DNA from: Micromonospora purpureochromogenes
Lineage (GTDB): Bacteria > Actinomycetota > Actinomycetes > Mycobacteriales > Micromonosporaceae
Assembly (NCBI RefSeq): GCF_900091515.1
Contig: NZ_LT607410.1
Coordinates: 5,704,001 to 5,768,000, forward strand
Reading direction: 5' to 3'
Length of the DNA stretch: 64,000 nucleotides
The position numbers and the translations under genes are program-made. Below the pieces are notes generated by a model. It was not told where the DNA came from and searched no databases. It worked only from the letters and a program-made list of their open reading frames with translations. Below, piece after piece: positions 1 to 9,680 of this stretch (positions are counted from its first letter, which is position 1; each line of letters starts with the position of its first letter).

Positions 1-1530
<1,530 letters not shown>

Positions 1531-1645
1531 GCTGCCTCCTCTCGGTGTGGAAGTCCTCCCATCCGGCTGGAACCTGGCAGCATCGCCCGTCAGCCGGTTG
1601 GCGGGAAGCTTGGCCGCCGCCTGTTTCCTTCACCGACACCGCTCG

Positions 1646-1682
1646 ATTTCCGACGCGTGACGGCTTGTTTCGGGCGTGTGAA
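1646..1682 (-). promoter_or_regulatory. Predicted GlnR box upstream of amt-glnB
   Basis: On the minus strand the sequence reads TTCAC-n6-GAAAC-n5-GTCAC-n6-GAAAT. This fits the actinobacterial GlnR consensus gTnAC-n6-GaAAC repeated twice, with two mismatches among the half-site cores. amt-glnB is a standard GlnR target in Streptomyces and mycobacteria. The match is seen in the sequence; binding is inferred. Confidence 0.55.
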
Positions 1683-1712
1683 GAACGTCGATCATCGCCC
1701 CCGAAACGGCGA

Positions 1713-1742
1713 GAGTGGCCGTCGCGCGCGCAACGGCCACTC
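1713..1742 (-). terminator. Hairpin terminator after the phosphotransferase gene
   Basis: Arms GAGTGGCCGT (1713-1722) and ACGGCCACTC (1733-1742) form a perfect 10-bp stem with a 10-base GC-rich loop. It starts 18 bases past the stop of the leftward gene at 1760. There is no U-tract, as is usual in high-GC actinobacteria. The core resembles the hairpin at 36041-36098. Confidence 0.55.
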
Positions 1743-1759
1743 CTCCCGGGTCGACGACC

Positions 1760-2548
1760 TCAGCGCAGGGCGTACTCCAGGGCGTGCCGCTCGTAGTCGA
1801 GCAGCCGCAGATCCCGCATCGGGCGGCGCAGGTGGCCCTTGTGCACGATCCGGACGAACGCCGGCTCGCCGGCCGACGCCATCCGGCGGATGCCCTCGAC
1901 GTGGTCGACGATCCGCTTACGGATGGTCCGGATCAACCGGTGCCGGTCGCGCGGGATCAGCCCGTACGCGTCGGCGAAGAGCCGCAGCCGGCGCGGCCGG
2001 TCCGGGCGCTTCCAGCCGAGGGTGATCGAGTCCCGGTCGGAGAAGATCGGCACCCAGGTCCAGGCCGCGTACGCCACGTCGTAGATCCGCGCGCCGGGCG
2101 AGGCGAGGTCGAAGTCGATCAGCCCGAGGGTGCCGTCCGGTCGCCAGATGACGTTGTGCGGGGCGGCGTCGTGGTGACAGATCACCTCGGTGTCCGGCGG
2201 GGGCGGGCCGAACGAGCGCCAGACCGCGCCGGGCGGCGGGGCGAAGCCGTACTGCGCGTCGTGGAACATCCGCAGCATGGTCGCCACCGTCACCAGCGCC
2301 TCGTCGGTGACCCAGTGCGGGGCGAGCGGATATTCCCCGCACTCCCCCTCCAGGTACGACAGGACCTCCCGGTTGCGCTCGTCCATGCCCAGCGCGCGGG
2401 GCGCGCCGGTGAATCCGACGTACTCCAGGTGGCGCAGCAGGGCGTGCACCGAGGGCGTCCACGGGCCGGCGTTGCGCCGGACGGTGTCGCCGACCCGGAC
2501 CACGGTGCTCACGTTCCCGCCGTGCAGCGGGATCTCCTGCGAGGTCAC
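1760..2548 (-). CDS. Aminoglycoside phosphotransferase (APH) family kinase
   Basis: 262 residues with the APH/choline-kinase fold: a Brenner-type catalytic loop ICHHDAAPHNVIW near the centre and a metal-binding IDFDLAS motif about 20 residues later. Such proteins phosphorylate small alcohols or aminoglycosides, but the substrate cannot be deduced. The chosen GTG (residues VTSQEIPLHGGN) has GGGGAG seven bases ahead. An alternative GTG at 2623 adds 25 residues but has no ribosome site. It lies downstream of ftsY on the same strand and is probably an accessory insertion between amt and ftsY. Calling it a resistance gene would be unsupported. Confidence 0.85.
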   Translation of the reverse strand: MTSQEIPLHGGNVSTVVRVGDTVRRNAGPWTPSVHALLRHLEYVGFTGAPRALGMDERNREVLSYLEGECGEYPLAPHWVTDEALVTVATMLRMFHDAQYGFAPPPGAVWRSFGPPPPDTEVICHHDAAPHNVIWRPDGTLGLIDFDLASPGARIYDVAYAAWTWVPIFSDRDSITLGWKRPDRPRRLRLFADAYGLIPRDRHRLIRTIRKRIVDHVEGIRRMASAGEPAFVRIVHKGHLRRPMRDLRLLDYERHALEYALR

Positions 2549-2630
2549 GTACGGTCTCCCCAGGGCCGGCGGCGCGTGGCGTGGGTCACGCCACCCGGCA
2601 AACGCGCGATCGTCAGTCGTCACTGCGAGA

Positions 2631-3812
2631 TTACGCGTCCCGGGCGAGCGGCTCGGTGCCGAGCAACGCGTCGACGAACTGCGCCGGGTCGAACGGGGCC
2701 AGGTCGTCCGCGCCCTCGCCCAGCCCGACCAGCTTGACCGGGATGCCGAGCTTGCGCTGCACGGCGATCACGATGCCGCCCTTGGCGGTCCCGTCGAGCT
2801 TGCTCAGCACCACCCCGGTCACGTTGACCACCTCGGTGAAGACCCGGGCCTGCTCCAGGCCGTTCTGGCCGGTGGTGGCGTCCAGGACGAGCAGTGTCTC
2901 GTCGATCGGGCCGTGCTTCTCCACCACCCGCTTGACCTTGCCCAGCTCGTCCATCAGGCCGACCTTGTTCTGCAGGCGTCCGGCGGTGTCGATCAGGACG
3001 GTGTCGGTGCCGGCCTCGATGCCCTCGCGGACGGCGTCGAAGGCGACACTGGCCGGGTCGGCGCGCTCCGCGCCGCGCACGGTGATGGCGCCGACCCGGC
3101 TGCCCCAGGTCTCCAGCTGGTCGGCGGCGGCGGCCCGGAAGGTGTCGGCCGCGCCGAGGGTGACCGTCCGGCCGTCGGCGATCAGCACCCGGGCGATCTT
3201 GCCGCAGGTGGTGGTCTTGCCCGCGCCGTTGACGCCGACCACCATCAGCACCGCCGGCCGGCCGTCCTTTCCGGCGGTCCGCAGGGCGCGGTCCAGGCTC
3301 GGGTCGAGGGCGTTGACCAGCTCGGCGGCGAGCAGCGCGCGCAGCTCGGTGGCGGAGCGGGTGCCCAGCACCCGGGTCCGCTCGCGGAGCCGGTCGACGA
3401 TCTCCCGGGTGGCGTCGATGCCGACGTCGGCGGTGATCAGGCTGTCCTCGATCTCCTCCCAGGTGTCCTCGTCGAGGTGGTCGCGACTGAGCAGGCCGAG
3501 CAGACCCTTGCCGAAGGCGTTCTGCGAGCGGGACAGCCGGGAGCGCAGCCGGACCAGCCGGCCGGCGGTCGGCTCGGGCACCTCCAGCGGGGGCGCCACG
3601 ATCACCGGCGGCTCGACCAGGATGCCGGTGGTGAGTTCGGCCTCGGGCGCCTGGACGGGCGGACCCGCCAGGTCCTCCTCGGCCCGGGTGTCGACCTCGG
3701 TCTCCGGCAGCGGCGGCTCGGGGCGCCGGCGCAGCCGGGGCACCACCAGACTGAGGCCGCCGAGGATCAGCACCGCGAGCAGGGCGAGCGCGACGAGGAG
3801 GTATTCCGTCAT
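2631..3812 (-). CDS. ftsY: Signal recognition particle receptor FtsY
   Basis: 393 residues. The SRP receptor GTPase pairs with Ffh to deliver ribosome-nascent-chain complexes to SecYEG. A single N-terminal membrane helix (residues 4-25) is followed by an acidic, proline-rich linker to about 85, then the N domain and G domain. GTPase motifs are G1 GVNGAGKTT (193-201), DTFRAAA (223-229), a DTAGR motif (about 275) and SKLDG. The N-terminal transmembrane segment with short A domain is the usual actinobacterial form. The ATG start sits at the edge of a divergent region with the PhoD-like gene. Confidence 0.96.
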   Translation of the reverse strand: MTEYLLVALALLAVLILGGLSLVVPRLRRRPEPPLPETEVDTRAEEDLAGPPVQAPEAELTTGILVEPPVIVAPPLEVPEPTAGRLVRLRSRLSRSQNAFGKGLLGLLSRDHLDEDTWEEIEDSLITADVGIDATREIVDRLRERTRVLGTRSATELRALLAAELVNALDPSLDRALRTAGKDGRPAVLMVVGVNGAGKTTTCGKIARVLIADGRTVTLGAADTFRAAAADQLETWGSRVGAITVRGAERADPASVAFDAVREGIEAGTDTVLIDTAGRLQNKVGLMDELGKVKRVVEKHGPIDETLLVLDATTGQNGLEQARVFTEVVNVTGVVLSKLDGTAKGGIVIAVQRKLGIPVKLVGLGEGADDLAPFDPAQFVDALLGTEPLARDA

Positions 3813-3964
3813 GCCGAAATCCTGTCAGATGCCGGCGGCGGCGTCTCATCGACCGCACCCCGTGGCGTCGGCCGGCTCCGGCGGTAGGCTCGGCCACAGC
3901 CAGCAGTGGTGCGACCGCCGGCGGGGTAGTAATGATGAAGTCCGCTCACCTCGGAGGTCTCACC

Positions 3965-5677
3965 ATGTCCGCCCCATGCCTGCTCATCGGCCCCCTGCTG
4001 CGGCGGGTGGTCGGCACGCGGGCCACCGTCTGGGTCGAGACCAGCGCGCCCGCCGTGGTCACCGTCCGCACGGCCGACGGGGCCGCCGGCTCGGCGCCGA
4101 CCTTCTCCGCGTACGACCACCACTACGCGCTCGTGGTGGTCGAGGGGCTCACTCCGGACAGCGCCACCAGCTACGAGGTGCTGGTCGACGGCGAAATCTC
4201 CTGGCCGATGCCGCGCGACGGCTTCCCGCCCAGCGTGATCCGTACCCGGGCCGCCGACGACCTGGACCAGCCGGTGCGGCTGCTCTTCGGCTCGTGCCGG
4301 GAGACCACCCAGCACGCCACCACCCGGCGGCTGCCCCCGGACGCGCTCGACGCGTACGCCCGGCGGTTGATGGCCGACCCGGACCCGGCCGACCTGCCCG
4401 ACCTGCTGGTGCTGCTCGGCGACCAGGTCTACGCCGACGTGACCTCGCCCACGGTGAAGCGGCTGCTGAAGCGGCGCCGCCGGCGTCCGAAGAACGCCCC
4501 CACCGACCAGGTGGTGAGCTTCGACGAGTACACCAAGCTCTACCTGGAGTCGTGGCGCGACCCGGAGATCCGCTGGCTGCTCTCCACCGTGCCGAGCGTG
4601 ATGATCTTCGACGACCACGAGGTCATCGACGACTGGAACACCTCCGCCTCCTGGCGGGCGGACCTGCGCGAGCAGCCCTGGTGGGCCGAGCGGATCCGCA
4701 GCGGTCTCGCCTCCTACTGGGTCTACCAGCACCTGGGCAACCTCTCCCCGGACGAGATTGCCGACGACCCGCTCTACGCCAAGGTGGTCGCCGCCGAGGA
4801 CGCCACCACCGTGCTGCGCGAGTTCGGCGAGCGGGTGGACGCCGAGGCCGACGAGGCGCACGACACCGAGCGCTGGCGGGCCGTGCAGTACCAGTGGAGC
4901 TACGCCCTCGACCTGGGCCGGACCCGGCTGGTCATGCTGGACAACCGGTGCAGCCGGGTGCTGCAACCGGGCAACCGGGCAATGCTGCCGCCCGGCGAGT
5001 GGTCCTGGTTCCTGGACCGGGCGCACGGGGTCTACGACCACCTGGTGGTCGGCGCCTCGTTGCCCTGGCTGCTGCCGCCGGGGATCCACCACGTCGAGGC
5101 GTGGAACGAGCGGCTCGCCGACTCCCGCCGGCCGTGGCTGGCCGGGCTCTCCGAGCGGATCCGCCGGGCCTGTGACCTGGAGCACTGGGCCGCGTTCAGC
5201 CGCTCCTTCGACGCGCTCGGCGCGCTCTTCGCCCGGCTCGGCAGCGGCGCTCCGGGCAGCCCGGGCGAGCGGGTCGGCGCCGGCCCGGCGTACGCGCCGC
5301 CGGCCTCGATCAGCGTGCTCTCCGGCGACGTGCACCACTCGTACGTCGCCCGGGCCCGGTTCGACGACCCGTCGGTGCGCACCCCGGTGCACCAGTTGAC
5401 CTGTTCCCCGATCCACAACCAGGTGCCGGCCGGGATGCGCCCGCTGATGAAGCTGGGCTGGTCGCCGGGGCCGGCCGCGGCCACCCGGGCGCTGGCCCGC
5501 TCCGCCGGGGTACGCCGGCCGAGCGTCCGCTGGCGGAAGCTGGCCGGGCCGTACTTCGGCAACGCGGTGGCCACGCTCGCGCACACCGGCCGCCAGGCCG
5601 AGGTGCTGATCGAGGGCACCACCAGCGACGGCCACCTGCGCGAGGTCGCCCGGCAGCGGCTCACCCCGGCGGCCTGA
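3965..5677 (+). CDS. PhoD-like metallophosphatase (alkaline phosphatase D family)
   Basis: 570 residues. It carries the PhoD-type metal-binding blocks: FGSCRE, LLGDQVYAD, MIFDDHEVIDDWN and, near the C-terminus, VLSGDVHHSYV. Members hydrolyse phosphomono- or phosphodiesters. An N-terminal beta-sandwich-like region precedes the catalytic domain. No signal peptide or Tat motif is visible, so this copy looks cytoplasmic, unlike secreted PhoD. The ATG at 3965 is chosen because GGAGGT lies seven bases upstream (3953-3958); an in-frame ATG at 3932 lacks a site. No PHO box was seen in its upstream region. Confidence 0.88.
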   Translation: MSAPCLLIGPLLRRVVGTRATVWVETSAPAVVTVRTADGAAGSAPTFSAYDHHYALVVVEGLTPDSATSYEVLVDGEISWPMPRDGFPPSVIRTRAADDLDQPVRLLFGSCRETTQHATTRRLPPDALDAYARRLMADPDPADLPDLLVLLGDQVYADVTSPTVKRLLKRRRRRPKNAPTDQVVSFDEYTKLYLESWRDPEIRWLLSTVPSVMIFDDHEVIDDWNTSASWRADLREQPWWAERIRSGLASYWVYQHLGNLSPDEIADDPLYAKVVAAEDATTVLREFGERVDAEADEAHDTERWRAVQYQWSYALDLGRTRLVMLDNRCSRVLQPGNRAMLPPGEWSWFLDRAHGVYDHLVVGASLPWLLPPGIHHVEAWNERLADSRRPWLAGLSERIRRACDLEHWAAFSRSFDALGALFARLGSGAPGSPGERVGAGPAYAPPASISVLSGDVHHSYVARARFDDPSVRTPVHQLTCSPIHNQVPAGMRPLMKLGWSPGPAAATRALARSAGVRRPSVRWRKLAGPYFGNAVATLAHTGRQAEVLIEGTTSDGHLREVARQRLTPAA

Positions 5678-5687
5678 GCCGGCCCCG

Positions 5688-5693
5688 TACGCT
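5688..5693 (+). promoter_or_regulatory. Predicted -10 element of a leaderless promoter (MarR gene)
   Basis: TACGCT is followed by 7 bases and then the GTG start at 5701, with no ribosome binding site between. This spacing is that of actinobacterial leaderless transcripts, where transcription starts at the start codon. Confidence 0.5.
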
Positions 5694-5700
5694 CTGTGCC

Positions 5701-6138
5701 GTGGAAGAGCATCTGCCGGAGACCCTGCGCGCGGTGGAGGACGAACTGACCGCGTTGCTGCGCCGGGGTCGCGCGCTGTCCTGGGAGATCGCCCGGGAGG
5801 TGCACCCGAACCTGGAGCCGAACGCGTACGGGCTGCTGCTCTGGCTCCGGCGCTCCGGCTCGATCCGGCTGACCGACCTGGCCGTCCGGCTCGGCATCGG
5901 CAAGGGCACGCTCAGCCGGCAGATCCACGGCCTGGAGGGGCTCGGCCTGGTGCGCCGGGACCCGGACCCGGACGATCGGCGGGCGGCGCTGATCAGCCTC
6001 ACCGAGGAGGGCACCCGGCGCTTCGACGCGGCGCGGGCGGCCCGGCTGGGGCAGATCCGCAAGACGATGGAGAGCTGGCCGAGGCGGGACGTGGCGGAGT
6101 TCGCCCGGCTGCTGCACCGGTTCAACGAGGCCTTCTGA
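5701..6138 (+). CDS. MarR-family transcriptional regulator
   Basis: 145 residues with a winged-helix core: IRLTDLAVRLGIGKGTLSR (about 58-76) as the recognition region, then the wing with DPDPDDRRAALISLTEEG, the DxRxxxvxLT signature of MarR proteins. Such dimers usually repress a neighbouring efflux gene until a ligand binds. It is followed on the same strand by an MFS exporter after 113 bases that contain two matching palindromes, a probable operator. The start GTG appears leaderless. Confidence 0.9.
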   Translation: MEEHLPETLRAVEDELTALLRRGRALSWEIAREVHPNLEPNAYGLLLWLRRSGSIRLTDLAVRLGIGKGTLSRQIHGLEGLGLVRRDPDPDDRRAALISLTEEGTRRFDAARAARLGQIRKTMESWPRRDVAEFARLLHRFNEAF

Positions 6139-6178
6139 TCCCACCGTCGGGCGGAATACCGGGCCGGCCCGGCAAGTT

Positions 6179-6219
6179 GTTGCTTTAGGCAACCAAGCCG
6201 TACGGTTGCCCGAGGCAAC
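6179..6219 (+). promoter_or_regulatory. Twin palindromic operators, probable MarR binding sites
   Basis: Two copies of GTTGC-n5-GCAAC occur at 6179-6193 and 6205-6219, with centres 26 bases apart. The second is extended to GGTTGCC-n3-GGCAACC. They lie between the MarR gene and the MFS gene, just upstream of its ribosome site. Dyad symmetry and position fit an operator for the neighbouring regulator; binding is inferred. Confidence 0.6.
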
Positions 6220-6251
6220 CCTTCTCGCCACTCCCACCGGAGGCAGTCACG

Positions 6252-7871
6252 ATGACCCAGGCGCCAGCGCCCACCCGGGCGACCGCCGTCGACATGACCC
6301 ACCGGCAGATCCTGGAGGCCCTCTCCGGCCTGCTGCTGGGCATGTTCGTCGCCATCCTCTCCTCGACGGTCGTCTCGAACGCGCTGCCGCGGATCATCAC
6401 CGAGCTGAAGGGTGGCCAGTCCGCGTACACGTGGGTGGTCACCTCGACGCTGCTGGCGACCACCGCGACCACCCCGATCTGGGGCAAGCTCGCCGACCTG
6501 GCCAGCAAGAAGCTCCTGGTCCAGCTCTCCCTGACCATCTTCGTGCTGGGCTCCGTGCTGGCCGGGCTCTCGCAGTCCACCGGGCAGCTGATCGCCTGCC
6601 GGGTGCTCCAGGGCGTGGGCGCCGGCGGCCTCACCGCGCTGGCGCAGGTGATCATGGCGACGATGATCTCGCCGCGCGAGCGGGGCCGCTACAGCGGCTA
6701 CCTCGGCGCGGTGATGGCCGTCGGCACCATCGGCGGCCCGCTGATCGGCGGCGTGATCGTCGACACCTCCTGGCTCGGCTGGCGCTGGTGCTTCTACGTC
6801 GGGGTGCCGTTCGCCATCCTCGCCCTGGTCGTGCTCCAGAAGACGCTGCACCTGCCGGTGGTCAAGCGGGCGGCGAAGATCGACTGGTGGGGTGCCACCC
6901 TGATCACCGCCGCCGTCTCGCTGCTGCTGATCTGGGTCACCCTCGCCGGCGACCGGTACGCCTGGCTCTCCTGGCAGACCGCCGCCATGGTGGCCGGCGC
7001 ACTGCTGCTGGCCGTGCTCGCCGTCCGGGTCGAGCACCGGGCCAGCGAGCCGATGATCCCGCCGCACCTGTTCCGCAACCGCACCATCACCCTCGCCGTC
7101 ATCGCCAGCATCGCGGTCGGCGTCGGCATGTTCGGCGCGTCGGTCTTCCTCGGCCAGTACTTCCAGATCAGCCGCGGCGAGAGCCCGACCATGTCCGGCC
7201 TGATGACCCTGCCGATGATCCTCGGCCTGCTGGTGTCCTCCACGGTCACCGGCCGGATCATCACCAACACCGGCCGCTGGAAGCGGTACCTGGTGGCCGG
7301 TTCGGCGCTGCTCACCCTCGGCTTCGCGCTGATGGGCACGCTGCGCTACGACACCCCGTACTGGCTGCTCGCCGGCTACATGGCGCTGATCGGCATCGGG
7401 CTCGGCATGACCATGCAGAACCTCGTGCTGGCCGTGCAGAACACCGTCGGCGCGCACGAACTCGGCGCCGCCAGCTCGACCGTCGCCTTCTTCCGCAGCC
7501 TCGGCGGCGCGATCGGCGTCTCGGCGCTCGGCGCGGTGCTCGGGCACCGGGTCAAGGACTACATCGCCGACGGGCTGGCCGGCCTGGGCATCCCGGCCAC
7601 CGGCTCCGGCAGCGGCGGCATCCTGCCCGACGTGCACACGCTGCCCGCCCCGATCCGCCTGGTCGTCGAGTCCGCGTACGGCCACGGCGCCGGGGACATC
7701 TTCCTGGTCGCCGCGCCGTTCGGACTGATCGCCCTGATCGCGGTCTGCTTCATCCGGGAGGTGCCGCTGCGCCGGCACACCGGTGACCCGCTCGCCGTCG
7801 AGGTCGAGCGCGAGTCGACCGTCGCCGCCGGCGGCGGGGCCGCCGTGGTGCGGACCGGCATCAGGCAGTGA
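6252..7871 (+). CDS. MFS drug-efflux transporter, DHA2 (EmrB/QacA) family
   Basis: 539 residues with about 14 hydrophobic segments, the DHA2 topology. The protein exports hydrophobic compounds using the proton gradient. Motif A-like WGKLADLASKK follows the second helix (about 76-86), and the family motif C region GAVMAVGTIGGPLIGGV is in helix 5. A ribosome site (GGAGG) is 10 bases before the ATG. It sits downstream of a MarR regulator and tandem operators, so substrate-induced expression is likely. The stop is 4 bases before the next gene's GTG, suggesting translational coupling with the stress protein. Confidence 0.93.
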   Translation: MTQAPAPTRATAVDMTHRQILEALSGLLLGMFVAILSSTVVSNALPRIITELKGGQSAYTWVVTSTLLATTATTPIWGKLADLASKKLLVQLSLTIFVLGSVLAGLSQSTGQLIACRVLQGVGAGGLTALAQVIMATMISPRERGRYSGYLGAVMAVGTIGGPLIGGVIVDTSWLGWRWCFYVGVPFAILALVVLQKTLHLPVVKRAAKIDWWGATLITAAVSLLLIWVTLAGDRYAWLSWQTAAMVAGALLLAVLAVRVEHRASEPMIPPHLFRNRTITLAVIASIAVGVGMFGASVFLGQYFQISRGESPTMSGLMTLPMILGLLVSSTVTGRIITNTGRWKRYLVAGSALLTLGFALMGTLRYDTPYWLLAGYMALIGIGLGMTMQNLVLAVQNTVGAHELGAASSTVAFFRSLGGAIGVSALGAVLGHRVKDYIADGLAGLGIPATGSGSGGILPDVHTLPAPIRLVVESAYGHGAGDIFLVAAPFGLIALIAVCFIREVPLRRHTGDPLAVEVERESTVAAGGGAAVVRTGIRQ

Positions 7872-7875
7872 CGTC

Positions 7876-8367
7876 GTGAGCGCCCCGGTGGACCGCGAGG
7901 AGTACGGCCCGCAGACCCGTCCGCTGCCGTTCGAGCGCGGCACGGACGGGCCGCGGGTGGTGCTCGTCGGGGTGGACGGGACCCGCACCGCCGAGCGGGC
8001 CGCCTGGTACGCCGCCGGCCTGGCCCGCCGGCAGGGCTCCGCCCTGGTCGTCGTCTTCGTCAGCTCGCCGCCCGGCTTCACCACGCTGATCCCCGGCGTG
8101 GACGCCGGTGCGCTGCAGCGCACCCACGACGAGCTGGTCGCCGAGCTGCGCCGGGAGTGCCGGCGGGGCGCGGACGAGTTCGGCGTACCGGTCACCCTGC
8201 TCTGCCGGCGCGGGGACGCGTACACCGAGCTGTGCGCGGCGGCCGACGAGACCCGGGCGGACCTGGTCGTGGTCGGGGCGTCGGAGCAGGCGGGGCACCG
8301 CCTCGTCGGCTCCGTCGCCACCCGGCTGGTCCGCACCGGCCGCTGGCCGGTCGTCGTGGTGCCCTGA
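7876..8367 (+). CDS. Universal stress protein (UspA) domain protein
   Basis: 163 residues with one Usp domain: first strand VVLVGVDGTRTAERAAWYAA and the C-terminal nucleotide-binding stretch VVGASEQAGHRLVGS, resembling the G-2x-G-9x-G(S/T) ATP motif. The GTG at 7876 lies 4 bases after the MFS stop, so it is probably co-transcribed with the exporter. The reading frame is open further upstream inside the MFS gene, but those residues are out-of-frame translation of it. Function is a generic stress-related nucleotide-binding protein. Confidence 0.85.
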   Translation: MSAPVDREEYGPQTRPLPFERGTDGPRVVLVGVDGTRTAERAAWYAAGLARRQGSALVVVFVSSPPGFTTLIPGVDAGALQRTHDELVAELRRECRRGADEFGVPVTLLCRRGDAYTELCAAADETRADLVVVGASEQAGHRLVGSVATRLVRTGRWPVVVVP

Positions 8368-8443
8368 CCCGCCCGGCGGGGCACCCCGAGCCGGCGGCCG
8401 ATAACCACTCGCCGGTGTCACACCCGAGGACGAGGATGTCGGG

Positions 8444-8974
8444 ATGACCTGGAGAGCACCGGAGATCAACCGGACCAACGAACCGTACGTCGGCGACGAG
8501 CGCACCATGCTGGAGGGCTGGCTCGACTACCACCGGCAGACGCTGCTGCTCAAGTGCGCGGGGCTGGCCGCCGAGCAGCTCAGGACGCCGAGCGTGGAGC
8601 CGTCCGGGCTGACTCTGCTCGGGCTGGTCCGGCACATGGCGGACGTGGAGCGCTGGTGGTTCCGGATCCGGGCCGCCGGGCAGGACATCGCCGGCATCTA
8701 CGGCACGGACGAGGACCCGGACGCCGACTTCAACGCCGTCGCCGACGCCGACGCGGAGGCCGACTTCGCCACCTTCGCCGCCGAGGTCGAGGCCGCCCGC
8801 AAGGCCGCCGCCGGCCTGTCGCTGGACCAGACCTTCTCGCGCCCGCGCCGCGACGGCAGCGCCGACGAGTTCAGCGTCCGCTGGGTATACGTCCACATGA
8901 TCGAGGAGTACGCGCGGCACAACGGCCACGCCGACCTGATCCGCGAACGCCTCGACGGGGTGACCGGCGACTGA
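8444..8974 (+). CDS. DinB / DUF664-family protein
   Basis: 176 residues forming the predicted four-helix DinB bundle. Metal-ligand histidines are visible: one in LVRHMADVERWW (about 65) and two in HMIEEYARHNGHADLIRE near the C-terminus. In actinobacteria this superfamily includes mycothiol- or thiol-dependent S-transferases and many proteins of unknown role. It stands alone between the stress protein and a convergent HAD gene. The exact reaction cannot be named. Confidence 0.85.
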   Translation: MTWRAPEINRTNEPYVGDERTMLEGWLDYHRQTLLLKCAGLAAEQLRTPSVEPSGLTLLGLVRHMADVERWWFRIRAAGQDIAGIYGTDEDPDADFNAVADADAEADFATFAAEVEAARKAAAGLSLDQTFSRPRRDGSADEFSVRWVYVHMIEEYARHNGHADLIRERLDGVTGD

Positions 8975-8987
8975 CCCCTCCCGCCGC

Positions 8988-9015
8988 CCGGGCGCCGGTC
9001 AGTTCCGGCGCCCGG
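8988..9015. terminator. Bidirectional hairpin between DinB and HAD genes
   Basis: CCGGGCGCCGG (8988-8998) and CCGGCGCCCGG (9005-9015) form a perfect 11-bp stem with a 6-base loop between two convergent genes. Confidence 0.65.
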
Positions 9016-9059
9016 CGGGCAGGAGCTGCTCCCCGAGCGGGGCCAACGGGTGCGGCGCC

Positions 9060-9680
9060 TCAGTACGCCAGCGCCGCCCGCAGGTAGCGCAGGTCGGCCG
9101 GGCCGCCCCACCGGTGCGCCGACAGTCCGGCGGCGCGGGCGCCGCGGACCGCCCAGTCCTCGTCGTCGACGAAGAGCACCCGGGCCGGCGAGGTCTGCAG
9201 CGCCTCGCAGGCCGCCTGGAAGTACTCCTTGGCCGGCTTGTGCACGCCGATCACCGAGGAGTTGACCACGACGTCCAGCTCGCCGACCAGGCCGAGCGCG
9301 GCGAGGTCGGCGTCGAGCAGGTCGGTGGCGTTGGTGCCCAGCCCGACCCGGACGCCGGCCGCGCGGACCTCCCGGACGAACCCCAGCACCTCCGGGTCGA
9401 CCTCGCCCCGGTAGCGCTGCCACTGCTCGACGGCGGCGCGGGCCCGTTCCGGGCTGCCGACCGAATCGGTCAGCGCGTCCGCCACGCTGCCCACCCACTC
9501 GGCGTGGCTGACCCGGCCGGTCAGCACCGGCTGGAGCCGCCCCCACTGCATGGCGATCTCGCCGAGCACCCCCTCGGAGAGGCCGTACTCCCGCTCGACG
9601 CCGGCGGCCACCGCCGGGTCCCACCGGCGCAGTACGCCGTCGAAGTCCAGCAGGAGCGCCGTCGCGCGTTCCCGAGCCAC
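9060..9680 (-). CDS. HAD-superfamily hydrolase
   Basis: 206 residues with the haloacid-dehalogenase motifs in order: LLLDFDGVLRRWDP (motif I nucleophile Asp and acid Asp), GLGTNAT (motif II), HKPAKEYF (motif III Lys) and FVDDEDWAVRGA (motif IV). It is probably a small-molecule phosphatase; substrate unknown. The GTG start overlaps the smc stop codon by one base (TAGTG), so the two are almost certainly transcribed and translated together. It ends at a shared hairpin with the DinB gene. Confidence 0.9.
   Translation of the reverse strand: MARERATALLLDFDGVLRRWDPAVAAGVEREYGLSEGVLGEIAMQWGRLQPVLTGRVSHAEWVGSVADALTDSVGSPERARAAVEQWQRYRGEVDPEVLGFVREVRAAGVRVGLGTNATDLLDADLAALGLVGELDVVVNSSVIGVHKPAKEYFQAACEALQTSPARVLFVDDEDWAVRGARAAGLSAHRWGGPADLRYLRAALAY

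Noticed and set aside
1760..2548. Aminoglycoside resistance gene
   Set aside because: The fold is shared by many non-resistance kinases and nothing around it indicates antibiotic resistance.
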